A DNA stretch of 53,998 nucleotides. Origin: Halomonadaceae bacterium T82-2. Its GTDB lineage: Bacteria > Pseudomonadota > Gammaproteobacteria > Pseudomonadales > Halomonadaceae. Made by a program: the position numbers and the translations under genes. Below are positions 42,777-50,603 of this stretch, in pieces (within the stretch, counting starts at the first letter, position 1; the number at the start of each line of letters is the position of its first letter). The notes under the pieces are model-generated. The model searched no databases. It saw nothing but the letters and a program-made list of their open reading frames with translations, and had not been told where the DNA came from. The stretch lies in NCBI GenBank assembly GCA_001577635.1, contig LSBP01000024.1, forward strand, positions 1 through 53,998, read 5' to 3'.

Positions 42777-43930
42777 CATGTCCGCCCGCCGAGCACCCCG
42801 TCCAGCCGTTCCAGCGCCGCGTCGAGCACGCTCGCCGGGGTGCCGAAGTTCACGCGCACGAAGCCCGGCCAGCCGAAGTCGGCGCCATCGGACAGCGCCA
42901 CCCGGGCGTCCTCGAGCAGCCGCTGCTGGGGCGAGTCACCCAGGCCCGCCTCGCGCAGGTCGAGCCAAGCCAGATAGGTCGCCTCGGGCGGCGTGGCGCG
43001 GACGCCCGGCCAGCCTTCCACCGCCGCGAACAGCCGCCGGCGATTGTCGCGCAGCACGGCCAGCAGCGCCTGCCGCCAGGGCTCGCCGTCGGTATAGGCC
43101 ACCTCGGCGGCCAGCATGCCCAGCACGTTGACATCGGGCATCGCCCCGCGCATCGCCGCCCGCCAGCGCTCGCGCAGTGCCGGGTCGGGAATCACCGCAC
43201 AGGCGCAGCCCAGCCCGGCCACGTTGAAGGTCTTCGACGGCGCCCACAGGGTGACGATGCGCGCCGCCAGCTCCGGAAAGAGCGCCGCCAGCGGGCGGTG
43301 CGGGGCATCGTCGAGGATCAGGTCGCAGTGCAGCTCGTCGGAGACGATCGTCAGGTCGTGGCGCTCGGCCAGCTCGGCGAGCAACGCCAGCTCGGCGAGG
43401 GTCCATACCCGCCCGGTAGGGTTGTGCGGGTGGCACCACAGCAGCAGCCGGGTCTCGGGGGTGATCGCCGCCTCCAGCGCCTCGCGCTCGAGCCGCCAGG
43501 GCTCGCCGGACGCCGCCGGTTCGCCGAGCGCCAGCGTCTGCGCGAGCCGACCGTGCTGCTCGGCCACCTTGAGAAACGGCGGATAGATCGGCGTGACCGT
43601 CAGCACGCCCTCGCCCGGCTCGGTGAGCAGCCGACAGGCCAGGTGCAGCGCCGGCACCACGCCGGGCAGCCAGACCTGCCACGCGGGGTCGATGGGCCAG
43701 TCGTAGTGCGTGGCACTCCAGCGACACAGGGCCTCGCGCAGGCTGTCGGGCGTGGTACCGTAGCCGAACACGCCATGCGCCACCCGCGCCTCGAGCGCCT
43801 CGACGATCGCCGGGGGCGAGACGAAGTCCATGTCGGCCACCCACAGCGGCAGCACGTCCGGCGCGTAGCGGTGCCATTTCTGCGACGGATGCCGGCGACG
43901 GTCGATGGGCGTGGCAAAATCGAAGGACAT
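42776..43930 (-). CDS. patB: PatB/MalY-type PLP C-S lyase (cystathionine beta-lyase-like aminotransferase)
   Basis: The 384-aa fold-type I PLP enzyme is of the MalY/PatB class, which splits cystathionine or cysteine conjugates at the beta carbon. It has LPLWVADMDF, GVFGYGT, the NPTGRVW motif, SDELHCDL and the PLP lysine in APSKTFNVAGL. The Shine-Dalgarno GGGAGG precedes the start at MSFDFATPID. It is divergent from the small gene at 43983 with 52 bp between the starts. Confidence 0.9.
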   Translation of the reverse strand: MSFDFATPIDRRRHPSQKWHRYAPDVLPLWVADMDFVSPPAIVEALEARVAHGVFGYGTTPDSLREALCRWSATHYDWPIDPAWQVWLPGVVPALHLACRLLTEPGEGVLTVTPIYPPFLKVAEQHGRLAQTLALGEPAASGEPWRLEREALEAAITPETRLLLWCHPHNPTGRVWTLAELALLAELAERHDLTIVSDELHCDLILDDAPHRPLAALFPELAARIVTLWAPSKTFNVAGLGCACAVIPDPALRERWRAAMRGAMPDVNVLGMLAAEVAYTDGEPWRQALLAVLRDNRRRLFAAVEGWPGVRATPPEATYLAWLDLREAGLGDSPQQRLLEDARVALSDGADFGWPGFVRVNFGTPASVLDAALERLDGVLGGRT

Positions 43931-43982
43931 GAAACCTCCCGAGACGGATGGATCCTGCAAAAAACGGACACGTGACGCGAAC

Positions 43983-44408
43983 ATGCCCGATTCCCTCTTC
44001 TATGCCAAGGCCATGCGCGGCGCCTCGCGCCTGGTCGACCACTGGCTGCAGATCGGCCAGGCCGCCCCCGACCGCCTGGCGATGATCCTCGCCGATACCG
44101 CACGCCTGGCCGGACTCGGCGAGCCCGAAGACACCCCCGACGGCGCCACCCTGCACGCCTGGAGCCGCGATCAGCGCCCGCCGCTGTGGGCGGCACGCAC
44201 GGCGCTGTTCCTGCTGGTGCAGATGCCCTCGCGCCCCGTGCCGCGCGACGCCTACGAGGGCTGCGCCTGGGCCTACTGCTGGCTGCGCAACCGCGAGTTC
44301 GCCTCGCTCGAGGCGGCCCGCGACGCCCTGCCCGAGCACCTCCGGGACACGCTGGAGGCGCCGCTGGCCGAGGCCTGGGCCGACCAGCGCGGCCGGCGCC
44401 TCGTCTAG
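43983..44408 (+). CDS. Conserved small protein of unknown function
   Basis: The 141-aa mostly helical protein is rich in Ala, Leu, Trp and Arg. It has no signal peptide, membrane helix or recognised domain. It is divergent from patB, and its TAG stop is immediately followed by a 139-bp palindromic repeat. Function unknown. Confidence 0.65.
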   Translation: MPDSLFYAKAMRGASRLVDHWLQIGQAAPDRLAMILADTARLAGLGEPEDTPDGATLHAWSRDQRPPLWAARTALFLLVQMPSRPVPRDAYEGCAWAYCWLRNREFASLEAARDALPEHLRDTLEAPLAEAWADQRGRRLV

Positions 44409-44547
44409 GGTTTGTCCGAAAAGTCGGCGAGCGACGATCAGGCAAGGCAAAAATCAGCGAAAAAGCGGAGTTTACAGGGTGTAAATGAGCATTTTGAGCT
44501 GATTTTTAACGCCGCATGGTCGAGCGCAGCCAGTTTTCAGACAAAGC
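44409..44547 (+). repeat. 139-bp palindromic MITE-like element, copy A
   Basis: The element is an imperfect palindrome centred on 44478. Its ends are inverted repeats (GGTTTGTCCGAAAA against GCTTTGTCTGAAAA), internal arms are AAAAATCAGC (44449-44458) and GCTGATTTTT (44498-44507), and the tip is TTTACA-GGG-TGTAAA. It is flanked on both sides by CTAG (44405-44408 and 44548-44551), a likely target-site duplication. It is AT-rich against its surroundings and encodes nothing. Copy B in opposite orientation is at 49019-49157. Confidence 0.9.
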
Positions 44548-44601
44548 CTAGTGCAGGAGAGATGCCCCGACAGCTCGGGCCCTGAAGGGAGGCGTGCGGG
44601 A

Positions 44602-44664
44602 GAGGATTCATCCTCGACTGCGGCGGCCCGGTGGCGGATTCATCGCGACTGAAGTCGCTCCCAC
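44602..44664 (-). repeat. REP-like palindromic doublet
   Basis: Two short palindromes, GAGGAT-TC-ATCCTC (44602-44615) and GCGACT-GA-AGTCGC (44645-44658), sit in a paired arrangement. On the minus strand the second reads GGGAGCGACTTCAGTCGC, a form typical of repetitive extragenic palindromes in Pseudomonas-like genomes. It lies in the 401-bp gap 44409-44809 together with copy A of the 139-bp element; the rest of the gap has no gene. Confidence 0.55.
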
Positions 44665-44809
44665 GGCCTGGCTCCGGGCGTCCCCCTGTCGAGCGATCAC
44701 ACCCCAGGGTATCCAGCCTAAAGGGGAATGGCGGCACGGCCGCACTGCCTCTAGCGTAGAGGGCTTTTGTGCCGCCGAGGGCGCGGCCTTACGGGTTTCG
44801 AGGAGAGCG

Positions 44810-45625
44810 ATGGACGTCTCGTTGTTGCTGCAGGTCAGCAAGCTGCTGGTGTCGATCGGCGTGGTGCTCGGGCTGTCGCTGGTCGCCGAGCGCCTGAGCA
44901 CCCGCGTGGCCGGGCTGCTGTCCGGCTACCCGCTGGGCACCGCCATCGCGCTGTTCTTCATCGGCGTGGAGATCGGTCCGGGCTTCGCCGCCGAGAGCGC
45001 CGTGCATACCCTGGCCGGCTTCACCGCGACCCTGGCGCTGGGCGGCGGCTACCTGCTGTGCGGCCGCCGCGACGGCCTGCCCGGCGTGCTGCTGGGCACC
45101 GCTGGCGGCCTCGTCGCCTGGCTGGCCGCCAGTGCCGTGCTGGCGGCCATCGACTTCACCCGGGTGAGCGGCACGCTGACCACCCTGGTGGCCATCGCGC
45201 TGTTCATCGGCCTCTACCGGGGCATCCCCGAGCGTCCCGCCACCGGCCGGCGCGCCTTCTCGTGGGCGGCGCTGGCGTTTCGCGCCGGGCTCGCCGCCGC
45301 CATCATCTTCCTCATCACCGGCCTGGCGCACGTGCTGCCGGCGGCCTGGGCCGGGCTGCTCTCGGCCTTCCCGGTGACCATGTTCCCGTTCCTGGTGATC
45401 CTGCACCTGACCCACGGCGCCGGCCCCACCGCCACGGTCATCAAGCACTACCCGGCGGGCCTGGGCTCGCTGCTCAGCTATGCGCTGTGCGTGTCGCTGA
45501 CCTACGACGACTGGGGGCTCGCCGCCGGCACCCTGGCCGGCTTCGCCGCGGCCACCCTGTGGCTGCTGGTCTGGACGCGCCTGCAGGCGCTGCATCGGCG
45601 CCGGCAGCTGGGCGAGGCGGCTTGA
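44810..45625 (+). CDS. Polytopic membrane protein with internal repeat
   Basis: The 271-aa protein has about eight hydrophobic helices and AGGAGAG before the ATG at 44810. Two halves echo each other: AGLLSGYPLG (34-43) and AGLLSAFPVT (181-190), each followed by a hydrophobic helix and a Gly-rich turn. This implies an ancestral duplication with inverted or parallel two-fold symmetry, as in many small transporters. Substrate unknown. First gene of a seven-gene co-directional run. Confidence 0.75.
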   Translation: MDVSLLLQVSKLLVSIGVVLGLSLVAERLSTRVAGLLSGYPLGTAIALFFIGVEIGPGFAAESAVHTLAGFTATLALGGGYLLCGRRDGLPGVLLGTAGGLVAWLAASAVLAAIDFTRVSGTLTTLVAIALFIGLYRGIPERPATGRRAFSWAALAFRAGLAAAIIFLITGLAHVLPAAWAGLLSAFPVTMFPFLVILHLTHGAGPTATVIKHYPAGLGSLLSYALCVSLTYDDWGLAAGTLAGFAAATLWLLVWTRLQALHRRRQLGEAA

Positions 45626-45673
45626 CCGCACCCGCCGCGGGATGGATGCTGAGCCGTCGACAAGGAGTTCGCC

Positions 45674-46084
45674 ATGTTTACCCAGACCCTGACGCCGACC
45701 TTCAGCGACACCGATGCGCTCGGCCATATCAACAACACCCGGATTCCGGTGTGGTTCGAGCTGGGCCGCAACGACGTCTGCCGCCTGTTCACCCCGGACC
45801 TGGACCCGCGCCACTGGGTGCTGATCCTGGCCCGCATGGAGATCGAGTACCGCGCCGAGCTGTTCTTCAATGCGCCGATCGAGATGCGCACCGGCATCGC
45901 GCGCATCGGCACCAGCTCGTTCACCGTCGAGCAGACGCTGCACCAGCATGGCCGCCTCGGGGCCGAGGGGCGCACGGTGATGATCCATTTCGACCACGCC
46001 GCCAAGCAGGCCCGGCCGATTCCCGAGGCGATCCGCGAGGCCCTGGAGGCCCACCGCATCACCGCCGCCGAGGCGGCCACGTGA
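45674..46084 (+). CDS. YbgC/FadM-like hotdog thioesterase
   Basis: The 136-aa 4HBT enzyme has the active-site block FSDTDALGHINNTRIPVWFE with the catalytic Asp in TDALGH, then LARMEIEYRAELFF. An AAGGAG precedes the ATG. Its stop overlaps the GTG of ybaK (GTGA). Confidence 0.88.
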   Translation: MFTQTLTPTFSDTDALGHINNTRIPVWFELGRNDVCRLFTPDLDPRHWVLILARMEIEYRAELFFNAPIEMRTGIARIGTSSFTVEQTLHQHGRLGAEGRTVMIHFDHAAKQARPIPEAIREALEAHRITAAEAAT

Positions 46085-46551
46085 CCCCGGCCATCCGCCG
46101 GCTCGAGCAGGCCGGGGTCGCCTTCGCGGTGCACGAGTACGCCCACGATCCCGCGACACCGGCCTACGGCCAGGAGGCCGCCGAGGCGCTGGGCCTGTCG
46201 CCCGACACGGTCTTCAAGACCCTGCTCGCCCGGCTCGACGGGCAGCGCCTGGCGGTGGCGATCGTGCCGGTCTCCGCCAGCCTGGACCTCAAGGCGCTGG
46301 CGCGGGCCGCCGGAGCCAAGAAGGCCGCCATGGCCGAGGTCGCCGACGCCCAGCGCGCCACCGGCTACGTGGTCGGCGGCATCAGCCCGCTGGGCCAGAA
46401 GCAGCGCCTGGCGACCTTCCTCGATGCCAGCGCCGAGACCCTGGGCCGCCTCCACGTCAGCGGCGGGCGCCGGGGCCTGGAGATCGCCCTGGCCCCCGCC
46501 GACCTGCAGCGCCTCACCGGGGCACGCCTGGTCACCATCGCGCGTCGCTGA
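46081..46551 (+). CDS. ybaK: Cys-tRNA(Pro)/Cys-tRNA(Cys) deacylase YbaK
   Basis: The 156-aa trans-editing factor removes cysteine mis-attached to tRNA(Pro). It has AVHEYAHDP, VFKTLLARLDG with the key Lys, the GYVVGGISPLGQK block and LHVSGGRRGLEI. The start is GTG overlapping the thioesterase stop. Confidence 0.93.
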   Translation: MTPAIRRLEQAGVAFAVHEYAHDPATPAYGQEAAEALGLSPDTVFKTLLARLDGQRLAVAIVPVSASLDLKALARAAGAKKAAMAEVADAQRATGYVVGGISPLGQKQRLATFLDASAETLGRLHVSGGRRGLEIALAPADLQRLTGARLVTIARR

Positions 46552-46577
46552 GCCGCACCCCGACCGGGAGCTTTCCC

Positions 46578-46907
46578 ATGGCAATCCGTTACGACCTGTG
46601 GCTCTTCCCCGACGACGTCGAGCGCCACCGTCGGGTGGAGGGCGAGCTCGAGCGCTACTTCCTCGAGCGCTTCGCCGACTATCCGCACATCCGCTTGTTC
46701 GACGCCGACCCCTACGATTATGATGCGCCGTTCAATCGCCTTTACGATGCCCTGATCGCCCGCGCCACCGACTATTGCGCACGGGAGTGGGCCTACACGC
46801 CGACCCCCGCGCAGCTCAACCAGGCCTTCTTTCGCGCGGTGGCGCGCTCGACCAAATTCCTGCGGAACCCCAGTGATGCTGATCCGAACCGACGTCCCCC
46901 CCGATGA
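46578..46907 (+). CDS. Conserved small protein of unknown function
   Basis: The 109-aa soluble protein is rich in Tyr, Asp and Arg (YDLWLFPDD, DADPYDYDAPF) with no recognised domain or signal. Good Shine-Dalgarno GGGAG. Its 3' end overlaps the DUF501 gene by 32 nt in another frame, implying coupled translation of the two. Confidence 0.65.
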   Translation: MAIRYDLWLFPDDVERHRRVEGELERYFLERFADYPHIRLFDADPYDYDAPFNRLYDALIARATDYCAREWAYTPTPAQLNQAFFRAVARSTKFLRNPSDADPNRRPPR

Positions 46908-47397
46908 GCGGCAACTGGCGATCATCGCCGAGCAACTCGGCCGCGCCCCGCGCGGCATCCAGGCCGTCACCGCCACCGATGGCGAAGGCACCCCGCTGGT
47001 GCTGCGCATGGAGTCGATCGTCGACGACAAGCCCTTCCCCACCCTCTACTGGCTGTGCTCCGAGCGCCTCAAGATCGAGCTGTCGCGGATCGAGGCGGCC
47101 GGGGTGATCAAGCAGCTCGAGGCGCGCCTGCAGGACGACGCCGAGTTCCTCGCCGCCTATCGCCGCAGTCACGAGGACTATGTCGCGCGGCGCTGGGCGA
47201 GCATGCACCCCGAGCACCGCCGCCTGGCCGCCGAGCGCGGCTACGAGACGCTCTTCCGCGAGCGCGGCATCGGCGGCATCGCCAACTGGAACCAGGTGCG
47301 CTGTCTGCATACCCAGTACGCCCATCATCTGGCCGGCGACAACGTGATCGGCCAGTGGCTCGACCGGGAGTACGGCGTGATCGACTGCCTGCCCTGA
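46876..47397 (+). CDS. DUF501-family protein
   Basis: The 173-aa protein resembles the DUF501 family: RAPRGIQAV, ESIVDDKPFPTLYWLCS, then RGIGGIANWNQVRCLHTQYAHHLAGDN in part, with Cys and His residues that could bind metal. Function unknown. An adjacent in-frame GTG at 46873 is possible. It overlaps the preceding gene by 32 nt. Confidence 0.8.
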   Translation: MLIRTDVPPDERQLAIIAEQLGRAPRGIQAVTATDGEGTPLVLRMESIVDDKPFPTLYWLCSERLKIELSRIEAAGVIKQLEARLQDDAEFLAAYRRSHEDYVARRWASMHPEHRRLAAERGYETLFRERGIGGIANWNQVRCLHTQYAHHLAGDNVIGQWLDREYGVIDCLP

Positions 47398-47421
47398 CCC
47401 CGCCGCCTCAAGGAGTTCTGC

Positions 47422-47976
47422 ATGCCCAACGTCTGTGTCTATCTGGGATCCCGCGAGGGCAAGGCCCCGCATTTTCGCGACGCCGCGATCGCGCTGGGCC
47501 GGGCGATCGCCGAGCGCGGCTGGGGGCTGGTCTACGGCGGCGCCCGGGTCGGCCTGATGGGGGCCGTCGCCGATGCCGCCCTGGCCGCCGGCGGCCGGGT
47601 CATCGGCGTGATTCCGCATCACCTGGTCGATCGCGAGATGGCCCACGAGGGGCTGAGCGAGCTGATCCGGGTCGACGACATGCACGAGCGCAAGGCCGCC
47701 ATGGCCGCCCAGGCCGATGGCTTCGTCGCCCTGCCCGGCGGGATCGGCACCCTCGAGGAGCTGTTCGAGGCATGGACCTGGCAGTACCTGGGGCTGCACG
47801 ACAAGCCGGTGGGCGTGCTCGACGTCGACGGCTTCTACCGGCCGCTGCTGCACTTCCTCGACCATGCCGTCGACTGCGGCTTCCTCAACGCCGAGACCCG
47901 TGCCCGTCTCGTCGCCGCCGAGACCCCACCGGCACTGCTCGACCGTCTGCTGCCTGCCGACGCCCGCCTGTCGTGA
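47422..47976 (+). CDS. LOG-family nucleoside monophosphate phosphoribohydrolase
   Basis: The 184-aa Rossmann-fold protein has the LOG signatures [16 protein letters not shown] and [16 protein letters not shown]. The family releases the base from (cytokinin) nucleoside 5'-monophosphates; in non-plant bacteria it probably salvages AMP or damaged nucleotides. AAGGAG precedes the start. Confidence 0.92.
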   Translation: MPNVCVYLGSREGKAPHFRDAAIALGRAIAERGWGLVYGGARVGLMGAVADAALAAGGRVIGVIPHHLVDREMAHEGLSELIRVDDMHERKAAMAAQADGFVALPGGIGTLEELFEAWTWQYLGLHDKPVGVLDVDGFYRPLLHFLDHAVDCGFLNAETRARLVAAETPPALLDRLLPADARLS

Positions 47977-48031
47977 CGACGGCCGCCTCGCTTGGGTAGA
48001 GTGGAACGTCCCCAACAGCGAGGAGAGACGC

Positions 48032-49018
48032 ATGTTCGCCATCGCCATCGATGACCAGCAGGGGTTGAACTGGCAGGAACAGGAGGCACCGCCGCGGCCC
48101 GGCCCCGGAGACGTGCGGATTCAGGTGGCCTGGGCCGGCATGAATCGCGCCGACCTGATGCAGCGGGCGGGCCACTACCCGCCGCCGCCGGGCGTGACCG
48201 ACACCCTCGGCCTGGAAATCAGCGGCACGGTGGTCGAGGCCGGCCCGCGCGTCGAACGGCTGCGCCCGGGCGACAAGGTCTGCGCCCTGCTGGCCGGCGG
48301 CGGCTACGCCGAGGAGGTGGTCGTCGACGCCGCCCAGGTGCTGCCGCTGCCCGCGGGCCTGGGGCTGCGGGAGGCCGCGGCCCTGCCCGAGGTCTTCGCC
48401 ACGGCCTGGCTCAACCTGTTCATGGAGGGCGGGCTGCGCCACGTCGACGGCAGGCCCGAGCGGGTTCTGCTGCATGCCGGGGCCAGCGGCGTGGGGACCG
48501 CCGCGATCCAGCTCTGCAAGGCCTTCGACTACCCCTGCTTCGTGACGGTGGGCAGCGAGGCCAAGGTGGAGGCCTGCCGCCGCCTCGGTGCCGAGGCGGG
48601 CTGGAATCGCCACGACGGCAGCTTCGTCGACGCGGTCCGCGACTGGGGCGGTGCGGATGTCATCCTCGACCCGGTGGGGGCCGGCTACCTGGCGGACAAT
48701 CAGCGCGTGCTGAACCAGGACGGCCGGCTGGTGCTGATCGGCCTGATGGGCGGGCGCACCGCCGAGCTGGACATGGGCCGCATGCTCATGAAACGCCAGC
48801 GCTTCATCGGTTCCACCCTGCGCAGCAAGTCGCCGCGCGCCAAGGGGGCCATTCTCGACAGCCTGCACACCCACGTCTGGCCGCGTCTGAGCCGTGGCGA
48901 GATACGCCCGCTGATCGACCGCGACTGGCCGATCCAGCAGGCGGAGGCCGCGATGGCCTATCTGGAAAGCAACGAAAGCACCGGCAAGGTGCTGCTGGCG
49001 GTCAGCGGCGAGGGCTAA
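48032..49018 (+). CDS. PIG3-type NAD(P)H quinone oxidoreductase
   Basis: The 328-aa medium-chain dehydrogenase lacks zinc ligands and has ADLMQRAGHYPPPPG, TLGLEISGTVVE and the nucleotide loop AGASGVGTAAIQ. This is the quinone oxidoreductase PIG3 subgroup, which reduces quinones by one electron with NADPH. The TAA stop is followed at once by copy B of the 139-bp repeat. Confidence 0.9.
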   Translation: MFAIAIDDQQGLNWQEQEAPPRPGPGDVRIQVAWAGMNRADLMQRAGHYPPPPGVTDTLGLEISGTVVEAGPRVERLRPGDKVCALLAGGGYAEEVVVDAAQVLPLPAGLGLREAAALPEVFATAWLNLFMEGGLRHVDGRPERVLLHAGASGVGTAAIQLCKAFDYPCFVTVGSEAKVEACRRLGAEAGWNRHDGSFVDAVRDWGGADVILDPVGAGYLADNQRVLNQDGRLVLIGLMGGRTAELDMGRMLMKRQRFIGSTLRSKSPRAKGAILDSLHTHVWPRLSRGEIRPLIDRDWPIQQAEAAMAYLESNESTGKVLLAVSGEG

Positions 49019-49157
49019 GCTTTGTCTGAAAACTGGCTGTGCTCGATCATACTGCGTTAAAAATCAGCTCAAAATGCTCATTTACACCTCGTAAACTCCG
49101 CTTTTTCGCTGATTTTTGCCTTGCCTGATCTTCGCTCGCCGACTTTTCGGACAAACC
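49019..49157 (-). repeat. 139-bp palindromic MITE-like element, copy B
   Basis: The copy is the same length as copy A, in opposite orientation, with about 7 differences in 139 positions. The left flank is CTAA (49015-49018), the stop codon of the quinone reductase plus one base; the right flank is TTGG, so no intact target duplication is visible here. Terminal repeats and central TTTAC..GTAAA hairpin are conserved. Confidence 0.9.
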
Positions 49158-49179
49158 TTGGTGCCCTGCCGGAATCGCC

Positions 49180-49698
49180 TCAGGGAGGCGCGTCGCGGCG
49201 CATCGTCTCGACCGCCTCCCGGGTGCGCAGGTAGGTCAGCTGCAGCAGGCGGGCATCCTCGCCGGCGCGGTGGCGCTGGATGCCACGCTCCCGGATCAGG
49301 GCTTCCTTGGTGCGCTTCCAGGCCGCCAGCTGCGCATCGCACAGCAGGGAGCGCAGCGCCTCGAGGCGAAAGCGGGGCAGCATCCCGGCGTGGTGGAACA
49401 GCAGCGACAGCCAGGTATTGTCGTAGCCCCAGCTGTCGCTGTAGGCGATGCCCGCCTCGCTCAGTTCGTCGTTGAGCCAGCGCGCCACTTCCTTCACCGG
49501 GTAGCCCTCGCGGGCCAGGCGATCGCGGCTGATGCCGTGCAGCAGCTCCGCCTTGGGATCCCAGTGCGTCCATTCCGCCTGCGGCTGGATCAGGAAGGCA
49601 CAGACGCTGCCGTCGCCCCGGGCCAGGCCGATCTCGATGGGATAGCTGCCGCGGCCAAAGCCGGACGCTTCGATATCGAGGAGAATGGGCAGCGTCAC
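49180..49698 (-). CDS. DEDD-type 3'-5' exonuclease
   Basis: The 172-aa RNase T/DnaQ-like exonuclease has motif I LLDIEASGFG, HGISRDRLA, a motif II Asp region SDSWGYDNTWL and motif III HRAGEDARLL, so all acidic residues and the His of the DEDDh class are present. Substrate (DNA or RNA) is not decided. The region 49158-49179 is a short spacer to copy B. Confidence 0.85.
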   Translation of the reverse strand: MTLPILLDIEASGFGRGSYPIEIGLARGDGSVCAFLIQPQAEWTHWDPKAELLHGISRDRLAREGYPVKEVARWLNDELSEAGIAYSDSWGYDNTWLSLLFHHAGMLPRFRLEALRSLLCDAQLAAWKRTKEALIRERGIQRHRAGEDARLLQLTYLRTREAVETMRRDAPP

Positions 49699-49873
49699 AT
49701 CAGCGGTCCTTTGTCATTGACGAACGATGCCCGGCCCGGAGTCGGGACGTTCCGGAGCGCGAGCAGACGAGCGCGCCGGTGACTGCCGCCCGGGGCGCAG
49801 TCACCGGCTCTCGCCAGCTATCTAGCCTAAGGGGTTGTGGCCTCGGGGGCGAGCCCCGGGAGCCGAATTCCCG

Positions 49874-50383
49874 TCAGTGGGTCAGCGCACCGGGCTCGGC
49901 GTGAGTCTCGCCGAGCTGGTGGCGCTCGGCCAGCGCCTGCCACTGGGCGGCCCGCCGCGGGTCCACGGACAGGCCCAGCTCGCCACGCCGATAGGCCTCC
50001 GCCAGGCGCCGGGCCGCCGGGGCATAACCGGCCTCGCCGGCACGGGCATACCAGGTCACGGCATGGTCGTCGCGGCGCGGATACTGCGCGCAGCCATGCT
50101 CGTAGATGGAGGCCGCCTGGTACTGGGCCTGGACATCGCCGGTCTGGGCGGCCTGCAACACGTAACGGGCGCCCTTGGCCTTGTCCTGGGGGGAGATGCC
50201 GCGCTGGAAGAGCATGTGCCCGTAGACGGAAAGCGCGGTGATGTGACCGGCCTCGGCACAACGCTGGAACAGGCGCATCGTCAGACGCTGGGTACGCGGC
50301 GAACGCGGCAGCCAGCGAGTATGGAAGAGTTGTTCGGCCAGCCGAAATTCGAGCCGGGTGAACAGGGAAGATGCCTGCGGCAT
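49874..50383 (-). CDS. Sel1-like repeat protein
   Basis: The 169-aa protein has about three Sel1/TPR-like repeats of 36-38 residues: AEAGHITALSVYGHMLFQRG, AAQTGDVQAQYQAASIYEHG and AGEAGYAPAARRLAEAYRRG. The start MPQASSLF was chosen over an Arg-rich in-frame extension. Such repeats mediate protein contacts; no signal peptide is seen. The gap 50384-50603 holds the promoter side of this gene and the next and shows nothing else. Confidence 0.75.
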   Translation of the reverse strand: MPQASSLFTRLEFRLAEQLFHTRWLPRSPRTQRLTMRLFQRCAEAGHITALSVYGHMLFQRGISPQDKAKGARYVLQAAQTGDVQAQYQAASIYEHGCAQYPRRDDHAVTWYARAGEAGYAPAARRLAEAYRRGELGLSVDPRRAAQWQALAERHQLGETHAEPGALTH

Positions 50384-50603
50384 GGCGATAGACCTTGATC
50401 GAGTTTGCCTTGGGTGACGACGCCGACCTTGCTCCACCCCTGAGCCCAGTCCACGCCTCATCTCCTGACTGCCAACCGTCCGGACCTCCGCCGGAGCGAC
50501 GGGGCGCAAGCATACGCCCACCTCAGGCCCGACTCAACCCCCGTTTGCCGCCCTTTTCGCCCCCCGTTACCATGCGTTTTTCCCCACTTCACGGAGTCCT
50601 CAT

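Noticed and set aside
44548-49018. Composite transposon formed by the two 139-bp repeats
   Set aside because: No transposase lies between them and the cargo consists of ordinary chromosomal genes of matching composition.
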